A program made the translations under genes and the position numbers. Positions 45,353 through 53,533 of a stretch of DNA of 64,000 bases are shown piece by piece. The notes beneath the pieces were generated by a model, which had not been told where the DNA came from, ran no database searches, and worked only from the letters and a program-made list of their open reading frames with translations. The stretch spans positions 891,913 to 955,912 of the forward strand of contig NZ_JAGTUU010000001.1 in NCBI RefSeq assembly GCF_018224955.1, written 5' to 3'. Position 1 is the stretch's first letter. The number at the start of each line of letters is the position of its first letter. This DNA comes from Thetidibacter halocola. Its GTDB lineage: Bacteria; Pseudomonadota; Alphaproteobacteria; Rhodobacterales; Rhodobacteraceae.

Positions 45353-47287
45353 TCAGTAGCGATACAGAAGCCGCGTGATGCGGCGGACAGCCACGCGTCG
45401 GTTCACCCTTTCAGCCTCCAGGGTAGGAACCTGCAGAAAGCTCTCGCCATAACCTTGAACGACCATGTTTTCGGTGGGAACCCCGAAATACTCGCTGAAG
45501 GCCAGCGCCACCGACTCCGCCCGCCGATCCGACAGAAGCAGGTTGTAACTTGCGCTTCCCACCGCATCGGTATGGCCTTCGACGAGGAACAACTCGGTCG
45601 GATCCTTTGCGATCAACTCGCGCATCAACAGACCCATCTCCCGCAGTTGCTCTGCCTGCGACGGCTGAAGGGCGGCAGAGTTCGTTGCGAAAGTGATGGC
45701 CTGCAGGTTGATCACAGGCGCCAATGCGCGCACTTCGGCATATTCCCGCACCTGGCGCAGGCTGAAACTGCGGTCGATGTCGCGCCTCTCGGCAGCAAGC
45801 AGTGCCAGGCGCAGGCTTTCGGCGTCGGATGCCTCCCGATAGTCGTAAGCGTCCTGGGCAGGACTGGGCAATTTGTGGACGATCACAGGCTCGAAGCTGC
45901 GGGTGTCGTCGATCAACAGATATTCGCGCCCGTCCGGGTCGATGCGCACGCGGTGCAGCGCGCGTCCCGTGGAATCGCGGATCGTGACGATCCGGGTGCC
46001 ATCGGCACGCGTCACCATGGTGCGGGTCGACCCATCGTTGAAACGTTCCGTGCGCACCTCCGATCCCGGCTGGCGAAGCAGCGCATCGTCATCCTTCAGA
46101 ACCCGGAAGGACCCATCGTCCTCCTTCACGATCACCCGATCGCCGGTGTTCGTTTCCACCCGCTGACCGTTGGACAGGATCGCCCCGACCGCAACAGCGC
46201 CCAGGAAGATCAGGCCCGCCTTTTCAAGATCGCTCAGACCGGTGTCGGGTTGCGCCGTGGCCGCATCGCCAGACGTGGTGGCGCCTGTCTCTTCGCCCGC
46301 TGTTTCCTCAACCGGACTGCTGTGGTCGAATTCCTCGCTGCTGGAGCGGTGCGTGCTCTCCGTGACGGTCTCGGTGATCACCTCGGCCTTTGCCTCGGTC
46401 CCGGCGTCGGACCCGGCCGCAATCGCCGCAATAGCATCGGACGTCAGCGCATCGACGCAACGGATTGTTCCGTCCGAATCGATGACCTGGGCCGGGCAAT
46501 CGTCCGCGCTTGCGGCAGGAGCGGGTTGTTCAGACGCTGCGTCGGAGGTGTCCTCAACGGTTTGTTGGTCGACAGCAAGGGCTTCTGCTTCCGTGGCGGC
46601 CTTGGCGTCCGCCATGTCCTTTGCCTTGGCCTCGGACCGGGCTTGCTCATCCGCGTCAGCCGCGGCCTTGGCATTCACCTCGGCCTGCGCATGTGCGGCA
46701 GCTTCGGCCCGTGCTTGCGCCTCGTCATCCGCGGCTTGTGCAGCGGCAGCCGTGGCGGCCTCGGCTTCGGCATCAAACCGCGCCTGCTCGGCGGCGGCGG
46801 CAGCCGCGGCAGATTCTGCGGCCTGTGCAGCCGCTTGTGCCTGGGCCGCCAGCATTTCGGCGGTTTCAGTCGCCACCTTGGCCTGGCCTGCGGCGACATC
46901 CGCCTCGCGGGCAAGCCTCGCTGCCTCTGCCTTGGCCTCACCTTTTTCAGCGCCCTTGGCCTCATCCGCCAGTTTTCCCGCAGCCTCGGCTTCGATCGCG
47001 GCCTGTCCGGCTTTGTCGGTCGCTGCTCGGGCTTCGACTTCGGCCTTTGCCTGAAGGTCGCGGATCAGGGTTTCGCAGGCGCGCGGATCTGCAACTATTG
47101 CCTCGGCGCAAATCTCTTCGAACGAACCGGCCTCGACACGGTCGCGGCGCTCTTTCCGGTCCGACATCGCTCCGTTTTCGTTATCTTTGGCGTCCGTAAC
47201 GATCTGCGTCGAAGCCGGCAACGGTTGCATCAGCGACAACACCGCGAGAATTGCCGTGGTTGTCTTGCGCGATTTGGAAGTCATCAT
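45353..47287 (-). CDS. OmpA-domain protein with long Ala/Glu-rich coiled coil
   Basis: The 644-residue protein has an N-terminal signal-like segment (about 10-28), an Ala/Glu/Lys-rich helical region from about 78 to 240, a low-complexity acidic part, a hydrophobic segment (about 358-373) and a C-terminal OmpA peptidoglycan-binding domain (about 535-640) with LVEGHTDAVGSASYNLLLSDRRAESV. It could span from the envelope to peptidoglycan. AAGGA lies eight bases before the first of two adjacent ATGs (47287). The alanine region resembles TolA or tail-fibre coils by composition only. Confidence 0.85.
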   Translation of the reverse strand: MMTSKSRKTTTAILAVLSLMQPLPASTQIVTDAKDNENGAMSDRKERRDRVEAGSFEEICAEAIVADPRACETLIRDLQAKAEVEARAATDKAGQAAIEAEAAGKLADEAKGAEKGEAKAEAARLAREADVAAGQAKVATETAEMLAAQAQAAAQAAESAAAAAAAEQARFDAEAEAATAAAAQAADDEAQARAEAAAHAQAEVNAKAAADADEQARSEAKAKDMADAKAATEAEALAVDQQTVEDTSDAASEQPAPAASADDCPAQVIDSDGTIRCVDALTSDAIAAIAAGSDAGTEAKAEVITETVTESTHRSSSEEFDHSSPVEETAGEETGATTSGDAATAQPDTGLSDLEKAGLIFLGAVAVGAILSNGQRVETNTGDRVIVKEDDGSFRVLKDDDALLRQPGSEVRTERFNDGSTRTMVTRADGTRIVTIRDSTGRALHRVRIDPDGREYLLIDDTRSFEPVIVHKLPSPAQDAYDYREASDAESLRLALLAAERRDIDRSFSLRQVREYAEVRALAPVINLQAITFATNSAALQPSQAEQLREMGLLMRELIAKDPTELFLVEGHTDAVGSASYNLLLSDRRAESVALAFSEYFGVPTENMVVQGYGESFLQVPTLEAERVNRRVAVRRITRLLYRY

Positions 47288-47675
47288 CTCGGCCATCCTT
47301 GAATGTTGCGACTGTCTGAAAACCCTGTGGTCATCTTGGTGGGCCTGGTACTGCCTCTGGTCCGGATGCAGCGTGTCCATGCGTCCAGGCACCAGGCGAA
47401 GACTGGAAACGAAACCTCACCCGATCATCCCAATAGCCGGGAACGCCTCCTTCAAGGCTGATCTGGGTTTGTCTTCTGGGCCATTTTGTCGGTCGCGGTT
47501 CACCCCGCCACCAAGGCAGACGCAGCAAGAACTTATGGGAGGGCGACGTCAGAAGGCGTCACGTCGAACACCCGATGGGTGCGCCCTTTGTCAACATGTC
47601 CTGATGACACTTGGACAGCCGAGGCCGGTTTCTTTCCGCTTCTGAGCAAGACACACCCACTTAATTTCCGTGCCC

Positions 47676-47689
47676 CTAACCTGCGTCAG
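47676..47689. promoter_or_regulatory. Crp/Fnr-type operator (site 9)
   Basis: CTAACCTGCGTCAG reads CTGAC-GCAG-GTTAG on the minus strand. It lies 129 bases before the 159-residue gene at 47818. The remaining 47288-47817 region shows no convincing gene; a 39-codon frame at 47696-47815 overlaps none of its neighbours but has no recognisable family. Confidence 0.5.
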
Positions 47690-47817
47690 CACCCAATGTC
47701 CGCCTCGCTGATAGGTGGATGGCAAGAGTTGGATCGCGATGAAGCGATGGCCTGCCTGCCCGCGCTCGAACGCACGACATCCAGCGTCGCGACGCGCAGC
47801 GCAAAGGATGATTAGCC

Positions 47818-48297
47818 ATGACATCAGATGAGTACCTTACCGAGACGGCAGTAGAGACGACCGATCTCGAACGGCGCGTGCTGGCCCATGAACGGATCCT
47901 GCAGGCCCTGATCGCCTACATGGCCCGTACCGAGCCGCGTTTCGTCGACCATCTGCGGGAACGGTTCGTGGAGCCGATGAGACGGACCCGGCGCGAACAC
48001 GACCACCGCGAAACAGACGATTACGCGGAAGAATTCATTCGCGCCGTGATGCTCCTCGCAGAAGCGCGCGCGCCCGAAGCAAAGGAGCCGGACGTGTCCG
48101 ACCATCAGCCGTTGCCGCCTAGAAGCAAAGACGAAAAGGACTCTTCCATGAACCGGCCACCGCAGCGCGGTGGGGTTCAGGTGCGCGAAAGAAACGGCAT
48201 CTGGGAGGTGCAGGTCGATGGCGAGTTCCGCGGCGACTACCACCAGAAGGAACATGCTCTTGCAGCTGCGGCCTTGCACAAGTTGTCCCTGGGATGA
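47818..48297 (+). CDS. Hypothetical protein with DUF2188-like C-terminus
   Basis: The 159-residue protein has a helical N-terminal half (LERRVLAHERILQALIAYMA) and a C-terminal segment RNGIWEVQVDGEFRGDYHQKEHALAAA. The latter resembles the small DUF2188 fold (W.V..DG....-.-.-.A...A), which is often duplicated. No catalytic residues are evident. The stop overlaps a following frame by ATGA. Confidence 0.65.
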   Translation: MTSDEYLTETAVETTDLERRVLAHERILQALIAYMARTEPRFVDHLRERFVEPMRRTRREHDHRETDDYAEEFIRAVMLLAEARAPEAKEPDVSDHQPLPPRSKDEKDSSMNRPPQRGGVQVRERNGIWEVQVDGEFRGDYHQKEHALAAAALHKLSLG

Positions 48298-48491
48298 CCG
48301 GTAGCACCCACCCGACAGTCCTGCCGGACTTCGCGATCCAGGTGGCCGAGAACGAAGGCATGCCAACGAGATCGAATTCCAGGGGCTCCTCGCCACCGCC
48401 CGCTCGACGGCTGACCGGAACCCTCAGGCTTGGGCTGTCCAGGCCTCACGCGCCGACCGGCGGGCTCTGGTCCGCCAAGGAGAAAGCCGCG

Positions 48492-48635
48492 ATGAGGCTT
48501 CCTCGGGAAAGGTCGATCTCGAGGCTGGCCATTGTGGCTGGAGTGATAGCGTTCGTGGCCTTCCCCGTCCTTGCGCAGGATGGCACCGGCCCGATGCCTC
48601 GGAACGCGCATCCTTGCAAGATGATCATGACATGA
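48492..48635 (+). pseudogene. Possible truncated secreted Cys-rich protein
   Basis: A 47-residue frame with AAGGAG nine bases upstream starts with a signal peptide (SISRLAIVAGVIAFVAFPVLAQ, cleavage about residue 29) and then DGTGPMPRNAHPCKM. In alphaproteobacteria similar exported proteins continue with repeated Pro-x-N-A-H/Y and cysteine motifs. Here a stop follows at once, so this looks like the first exon-like stub of a broken gene. Low certainty; it could be non-coding. Confidence 0.35.
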
Positions 48636-48658
48636 CCGGGCGCGGCCGTGTGTCCGGC

Positions 48659-49465
48659 ATGCGCGTCAGCATCGGCTGCCGTCTGCGCTACAGCTTCCCG
48701 CAACCGACGCCGCTGATCGCGCTGCTGAACGTCCACTACTCGCGGTTCGGCGATCTGGAGCGAGCCGATTATCTCGTGACGCAGCCGAGCGTGCCGCTCG
48801 AAAGCTACCGGGACGGCTTCGGCAACTGGTGTACGCGGATGGTGGCCCCGGCGGGGGACTTCACCCTGTCCACCGACGGGATCTTCCGCGACACCGGACT
48901 GCCCGATCCGACAGCGACCGAGGCCGCGCAGCACGCCGTTCAGGACCTGCCCTTCGAAACCCTGGTCTATCTTCTCGGCAGTCGTTACTGCGATACCGAT
49001 CTTCTTTCGGAGGAGGCGTGGCGGCTTTTCGAGGCCACCGAACCCGGATGGTCTCGCGTTCAGGCAATCTGCGATTTCGTGCACGGGCATATCCTCTTCG
49101 ACTATATGCAGGCGAAAGCGACGCGCACCGCATCGCAGACAATGGCAGAGCGACAGGGCGTCTGCCGTGATTTTCCCCATCTCGCCATCGCGCTGTGTCG
49201 TTGCATGAACATTCCGGCCCGCTATTGCACCGGATATCTGAGCGACATCGGTGAACCTCTGCCTCATCCGCCTGGGGACTTCGCCGCTTGGATGGAGGTC
49301 TTTCTCGCTGGAGAATGGCACATGTTCGACCCGCGGAACAACAAGCCGAGGTTTGCGAGAATCCTGATCGCGCGCGGTCGCGATGCTGCCGATGTCCCTC
49401 TGACCCAGACCTTCGGCCAGAACACTTTGACGGAATTCATGGTCTGGACGGATGAAATGGCCTGA
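48659..49465 (+). CDS. Transglutaminase-like family protein (1)
   Basis: The protein of about 268 residues starts MRVSIGCRLRYSFPQPTPLI and has a transglutaminase-like core: the nucleophile in QGVCRDFPHLAIALCR, the histidine in a DFAAWMEVFL-type segment (the usual HAW is here AAW, so the His is not obvious), and the aspartate in WHMFDPRNNKP. The changed His makes activity uncertain. Alternative starts at 48632 or TTG 48614 are possible. Its partner lies 1.1 kb downstream. Confidence 0.85.
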   Translation: MRVSIGCRLRYSFPQPTPLIALLNVHYSRFGDLERADYLVTQPSVPLESYRDGFGNWCTRMVAPAGDFTLSTDGIFRDTGLPDPTATEAAQHAVQDLPFETLVYLLGSRYCDTDLLSEEAWRLFEATEPGWSRVQAICDFVHGHILFDYMQAKATRTASQTMAERQGVCRDFPHLAIALCRCMNIPARYCTGYLSDIGEPLPHPPGDFAAWMEVFLAGEWHMFDPRNNKPRFARILIARGRDAADVPLTQTFGQNTLTEFMVWTDEMA

Positions 49466-49597
49466 CTGACTTTGGCGACCTTTTCGATGCACCATCGTAA
49501 ATCGGGTCGCCAATCCCCATATAGATAGCACCGATGCCAGATATCCCGGTCCGACATGGACGAGGAGTTGGCGTCGACCAATCAAAGGATCGATGAC

Positions 49598-49735
49598 ATG
49601 TCCTTCAAGGACCTGACCGCCAGGGCTGCGGCTGCAATGAAGCCGAAGCCTGCGGAGACCCCGAAGACGTCTGCCAAGGAGACCGAGCCAAAGGCCGCCT
49701 GTAAGGAAGCACCCGCGAAATCCAAGACATCTTGA
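49598..49735 (+). CDS. 45-residue Lys/Ala-rich protein
   Basis: The frame MSFKDLTARAAAAMKPKP continues with a Lys/Ala/Pro/Glu-rich disordered tail ending APAKSKTS. AAGGA lies eight bases before the ATG. Similar tiny proteins (MSLKDIS... type) are remembered from Rhodobacterales; their function is unknown. It is followed by a GC-rich hairpin. Confidence 0.6.
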   Translation: MSFKDLTARAAAAMKPKPAETPKTSAKETEPKAACKEAPAKSKTS

Positions 49736-49751
49736 GACGTGCAAAGGTTAT

Positions 49752-49773
49752 GCCCCTCATTCCGATGAGGGGC
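49752..49773 (+). terminator. Hairpin after the 45-residue gene
   Basis: GCCCCTCAT and ATGAGGGGC form a perfect 9-bp stem with a TCCG tetraloop, 16 bases beyond the stop codon. There is no U-tail, so it may be a processing or stabilising element rather than a full terminator. Confidence 0.5.
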
Positions 49774-49811
49774 GCGGACCACCCACAGCAACAAGGGAAA
49801 GGATCACGCCA

Positions 49812-50345
49812 ATGGAAGATCTGACGAGCAAGACCGTCGCGGTTTTTTCCCGGTCGTTCACCGTACCGGGCTTTGCCGAGACGCTCCCGGCGGGTGAGTA
49901 CGAGATCGAAACGGAGGTGGCTTCACCCCCGGATCGACAGGATCCCGCAGCCTGGAAAGCCTCGGTTCTGGTAAAGCTTCATCCCAGGGCATCGCATCCT
50001 GGCCTTGCGAGGACGCTCACCCTTTCTCTTGCCGACCTGGACCAAGCACGCGCCAGGGACAAGCTCACGGGCAAGGCGTTGTCCGACTTCTTCCTTGAAG
50101 AAATGCTGGCTGATCCGATGGTACAGCTCGTGATGCAGGCCGACGGGGTCACCGAGGCGCACCTGCGACATCTCTATTCCGGGTCCGGGACGCCTGATCC
50201 GAACCTGGCTGCGCCGTCTTCGAAGACGACCGCCCGAGGAGCGCGGGACGAAGAGTCGATCCGGACCGCCGAAAGCGAAGGCATGCCTTCGCGACCGGAC
50301 GCGCCGCCGCCCTTGCGCACCGGTCCGGCAGCGGGAAAAACGTGA
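49812..50345 (+). CDS. Hypothetical protein
   Basis: The 177-residue protein opens MEDLTSKTVAVFSRSFTVPGF and appears beta-rich in the first half (PAGEYEIETEV, ASVLVKLHP), helical in the middle (LTLSLADLDQARARDKLTGKALSDFF) and disordered at the end. No family is recognised. It overlaps the zinc-ribbon-like gene by TGATG. Confidence 0.65.
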   Translation: MEDLTSKTVAVFSRSFTVPGFAETLPAGEYEIETEVASPPDRQDPAAWKASVLVKLHPRASHPGLARTLTLSLADLDQARARDKLTGKALSDFFLEEMLADPMVQLVMQADGVTEAHLRHLYSGSGTPDPNLAAPSSKTTARGARDEESIRTAESEGMPSRPDAPPPLRTGPAAGKT

Positions 50346-50554
50346 TGGCGGACAAGGCCATCGCCGAAAGTGCAGCGCCGGACATCGAGACCGCAAGGGC
50401 CTTGGGCGATGTAGCGCAAGAACGCCGATGCCTGCGATGCGAAACCTCGTTCTGGAGCGAAGGTTTCGGAGAACGGATTTGCCGACGCTGCAAGGGGTTG
50501 AATGCCTGGCGGAACGCCGTGTCCGTCAGCCCGGGCGCATCGCGCCACCGCTGA
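50345..50554 (+). CDS. Small zinc-ribbon-like protein
   Basis: The 69-residue protein has two CxxC pairs, RCLRCETSFWSEGFGERICRRCKG, spaced as in a zinc ribbon. It starts in the stop codon of the preceding gene, so the two are coupled. A role in DNA, RNA or protein binding is possible; no partner is evident. Confidence 0.7.
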   Translation: MADKAIAESAAPDIETARALGDVAQERRCLRCETSFWSEGFGERICRRCKGLNAWRNAVSVSPGASRHR

Positions 50555-50602
50555 TCCCCACAGCCGCGCGCCGTCTTCTTCAAATCGAACTGGAACATCA
50601 CT

Positions 50603-51571
50603 TTGGCCTGCCTCGACATCGTTCACACCACGACCTACAGATACCGCAACAAGGTCCCTCTTGGGCCCCATCGGTTGATGCTACGTCCCCGAGAAACCAG
50701 GGAACTGCGACTACTGGCGCATACCCTCTCCATTTCTCCGATGGCGACGGTGACTTGGTCGCATGACGTGGCCGGCAACTCCGTCGCCACCGCCGTCTTT
50801 GACGGCCCGACAGATCATCTGGTGATCGAGAGCCGTGCCACGGTGGAGCTCACCGCGCCAGACTGGCCAGTCTTTGCCATCGCTGCCTCGGCCGCCCAGT
50901 ACCCCTTTGTCTACGCCGCCGACGAATGGATGGATCTGGGGGCGTTGACGGTACCGCAATACAGCGACCCAGACGGTCGCCTTGCACGATGGGTCGAGGG
51001 ATTCGTCATGGCGCGCCCGACCGATACGTTGACTTTGCTGAAGGATGTCAGCAATGGCGTGTTCACCCAGATTTCCTACCAGAGCCGAGACACTGAAGGC
51101 ACCCAGTCACCGATCGAGACGCTAGACCGGCGATGGGGCTCTTGCCGTGATTTCGCGGTCCTGCTCGCCGAAGCTGCGCGAACGCTTGGACTCGGTTCCC
51201 GCATCGTGTCCGGTTATCTGTCCGATCCGGAGGAAAGCCTCCTTGGGTCTGCAGGTTCCGGGTCCACCCATGCCTGGGTCGAGATTTTTGTGCCCGGTGC
51301 CGGCTGGATTGCTTTCGATCCCACGAACCGTAGCGTCGGATCCCGGAACCTGATACCGCTCGCCGTAGCCCGAAACATCGCACAAGTCACCCCGGTGGCA
51401 GGCACCTTTCTTGGAACAAACGTCGATTTGTTGTCGATGGAGGTGCTCGTGAGAGTCGAAAGTGCTTCGGTTCAAGACGGCTCGCTTGCTGGCCCCCAAA
51501 AGCGGCGCGGACATCGCGCTTGCCTGATGGCGCCAAATTGGGAATGGATTGCGCCGCCTGAACTAAACTGA
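50603..51571 (+). CDS. Transglutaminase-like family protein (2)
   Basis: The 322-residue protein has the bacterial transglutaminase N-terminal beta domain ([23 protein letters not shown]) and a transglutaminase core with the catalytic Cys in [20 protein letters not shown] (about 176-195), His in [12 protein letters not shown] and Asp in WIAFDPTNR. The triad is intact. The start appears to be TTG at 50603 with only a weak ribosome site. It is probably a cytoplasmic peptidase or cross-linking enzyme. Confidence 0.88.
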   Translation: MACLDIVHTTTYRYRNKVPLGPHRLMLRPRETRELRLLAHTLSISPMATVTWSHDVAGNSVATAVFDGPTDHLVIESRATVELTAPDWPVFAIAASAAQYPFVYAADEWMDLGALTVPQYSDPDGRLARWVEGFVMARPTDTLTLLKDVSNGVFTQISYQSRDTEGTQSPIETLDRRWGSCRDFAVLLAEAARTLGLGSRIVSGYLSDPEESLLGSAGSGSTHAWVEIFVPGAGWIAFDPTNRSVGSRNLIPLAVARNIAQVTPVAGTFLGTNVDLLSMEVLVRVESASVQDGSLAGPQKRRGHRACLMAPNWEWIAPPELN

Positions 51572-51609
51572 TTTATATCAGTGATTTAATGGCCAGAGAA
51601 CGTTGGGCC

Positions 51610-52524
51610 CTAGTCCCGTTCCCTCCGCGATTTGCCCATGCAAATTGATCTTCCGCGAAAAGCCAACGCTCCGTTCATTCGGCCGGTATTCCTGACCGGG
51701 GCGGGACAGGCCGACGTTGATGGGTGACCGAGTCGCGCAAACCCGGCCAGCCGTGCGCCGGTCAGCATGCACAGGCGAATGATGTCTGCCGCCCGCCGAT
51801 CTTCCGCGGCGTCGAGTGCTGCGGCGAGGCGGGCGATTTCCTCCTTCGACAAAAACCTCTCGCGCGGTGTCTCGGTGCGGCGGTGGAAGCGCTGGGCGGG
51901 ATTGTCCTCGCGCCAGCCCCACTGGACGGCCAGCGTGAACATCTTCCGCAACACCTCACCGATCCTGTTGGCGCGCACCGGGGTCGGCTTCGCCCCCTGC
52001 AGTTTCCGCGCACGGTTGTTCGGCTTTTCCTTGTGCGGCCGCGCCCTGCCTTCGGCAATCTTCGTCAGGAGCTTGTCCACATCGGTGGGCGTGATTTCCG
52101 TCACGAGCTTGCGGCCCCAGACCGGCGCGACCAGTTTGGCCAGCGCCGACCGCTGATCGGCCGCGCTGCGTTCTGACAGCTTCGGCAGATGCTCGGCACA
52201 ATAGCGTTCGATCAGATCGGTCACGCGGGGCGCCTCCCGTTTCGCCTCGCGCTGGGCGAGAGGATCAGACCCCGCATCGATCTCCCGCCGCAATTCCTTC
52301 GCCCGCTCCCGTGCCGCCGATACCGACCATTCTGGCCAGCGTCCGAAGGTCATCCGGCGCTGCCGGCCGGCATGGCGATAATCCAGCGTGAAGGCGCGCC
52401 CGCCGCCGCGGTAGATGCAGACCGCAAAGCCGCGCACGTCGGCGTCGAATATCTGGTAATCCCGCCCCGGTACAGGCTGGGCGTCGCGGAGCACTTTCTC
52501 GGTCAGTTTGATGCGTTCCGGCAT
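51610..52524 (-). pseudogene. Tyrosine recombinase (integrase), C-terminally truncated
   Basis: The 304-residue frame from ATG 52524 has the P4-type integrase N-terminus (KLTEKVLRDAQPVPGRDYQI, FDADVRGFAVCIYRGGGRAFTLDYR), a SAM-like core-binding domain (LIERYCAEHLPKLSERSAADQRSALA) and the start of the catalytic domain up to LCMLTGAR, which holds the first catalytic arginine. The protein then switches to unrelated sequence (LAGFARLGHPSTSA) and stops. The HxxR box and tyrosine nucleophile are gone, so it is inactive. It marks the left end of the island. Confidence 0.88.
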
Positions 52525-52639
52525 GAACTCAGTCCTTGTTGCATCCGACACCCTCTGCCTCGCCGCCACCCTGTCGGCTCTGCGCTCACTGGTTCTGCAA
52601 CACGCCCCTGATTTCGGGGCCAGGACCAGGGAGACCCCG

Positions 52640-52897
52640 ATGCCGCATCCCGGATCGATGCCAGAACCGAAAGACAAACCCCGCACCTTGCTGGTCGGCT
52701 GGATCAGCCGCCTTGACCTCGCCCTGGAGCTCGGCCTGTCGGTCGACACCCTGCGCCGCTGGGAGGCTCAGCGCACAGGACCGCCGTGCGTGCGTGCCGG
52801 CCGCAAGGTCTTCTATCGCCGCGCCGCTGTCGAGGAATGGCTCGAAGAGCAGGAGCAGGCCGCACCGCGCCGCCGCCGTTCCGGGGGACGCCGGTGA
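52640..52897 (+). CDS. AlpA/MerR-type helix-turn-helix protein
   Basis: The 85-residue protein has a winged HTH: ISRLDLALELGLSVDTLRRWEAQRTGPPCVRAGRKVFYRRAAVEEW (about 19-65), as in AlpA excisionase-like regulators of integrative elements, and a basic tail. AGGGAG precedes the ATG at 52640. It is divergent from the integrase and overlaps the next gene by TGATG, so it is probably an excisionase or regulator of the island. Confidence 0.82.
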   Translation: MPHPGSMPEPKDKPRTLLVGWISRLDLALELGLSVDTLRRWEAQRTGPPCVRAGRKVFYRRAAVEEWLEEQEQAAPRRRRSGGRR

Positions 52898-53136
52898 TGT
52901 CGCGATTTGACCGTACATCCGCGTGGCCCGCCGATCGTGTCGCCGAGGCGCGCGCCGTCATCGCGGATGCCGCACATCACAGCGATCACCTCATCAGGCT
53001 CGCCTGTGCCGTCCTGTCCGCCCATGGCGAGACGCTTACCGAGCGCGAAGAGGCGCAGCGTCTCCTCGTGGTGATCGATGCGCGCCGGCCGGTACTCCGC
53101 GCCCAGCGCGAGGACCAGGCGAGGAGCGCACGATGA
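52897..53136 (+). CDS. Small phage-type hypothetical protein
   Basis: The 79-residue protein is helical and soluble, with VAEARAVIADAAHHSDHLIRLACAVLS and a basic C-terminus. It overlaps both neighbours (TGATG and ATGA). No family is recognised. Its place between the AlpA-like and VRR-NUC genes fits phage early functions. Confidence 0.65.
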   Translation: MSRFDRTSAWPADRVAEARAVIADAAHHSDHLIRLACAVLSAHGETLTEREEAQRLLVVIDARRPVLRAQREDQARSAR

Positions 53137-53533
53137 CGCGGCGCGGCACACCCGAGGCCGATCTGCAGCGTTCGGTCGTCCAGGCCCTGCGCGTAGCCCT
53201 GCCCTGCCCCGCACCGCGATCATCCATCACTGCGCCAACGAGGTGACCGAGGGCGGGCCGCGCGGGGCAAAGCGTCAGGCGATCCTCGTCGGCATGGGCG
53301 TTCATGCCGGCTTCGCCGATCTGATGATCCTGTGCGAAGGCCGCATCCTGTTCCTCGAGCTGAAGGCACCGAAGGGCCGGCTGCGCCCCCAGCAGCAGGC
53401 GTTCCGCGATGCAGTTCTCGCACAGGGCTTCGGCTGGGCGCTCGTCCGCAGCCTCAACGACGCGCTGGGCGCGCTCGCGGAGCACGGTTTCACCACCCGC
53501 ATTGCCCCGGCCCTGCGGAGACCTGCGCCATGA
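53133..53533 (+). pseudogene. VRR-NUC domain nuclease, apparent frameshift
   Basis: The frame begins MTRRGTPEADLQRSVVQALR at 53133, but the family sequence continues in another frame from about 53205 as IIHHCANEVTEGGPRGAKRQ, with the VRR-NUC core HAGFADLMIL, LFLELKAPKGRLRPQQQAFRD (nuclease Asp, Glu and Lys). The shift lies in the CCCTGCCCTGCCCCG stretch (about 53200-53216). VRR-NUC proteins are small phage-associated nucleases, thought to cut branched DNA. Either the gene is broken or the sequence has an error. Confidence 0.8.

Noticed and set aside
46510..47199. Plus-strand Arg/Pro-rich frame opposite the OmpA coiled-coil gene
   Set aside because: It reflects the repetitive Ala/Glu codons of the real minus-strand gene.
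47696..47815. 39-codon frame just before the 47818 gene
   Set aside because: No ribosome site or family likeness; its start lies 7 bases after a proposed operator.
51572..51660. Possible att site or tRNA 3' end at the island's left junction
   Set aside because: No tRNA fold could be drawn, and no matching direct repeat was found at the right end within the window.
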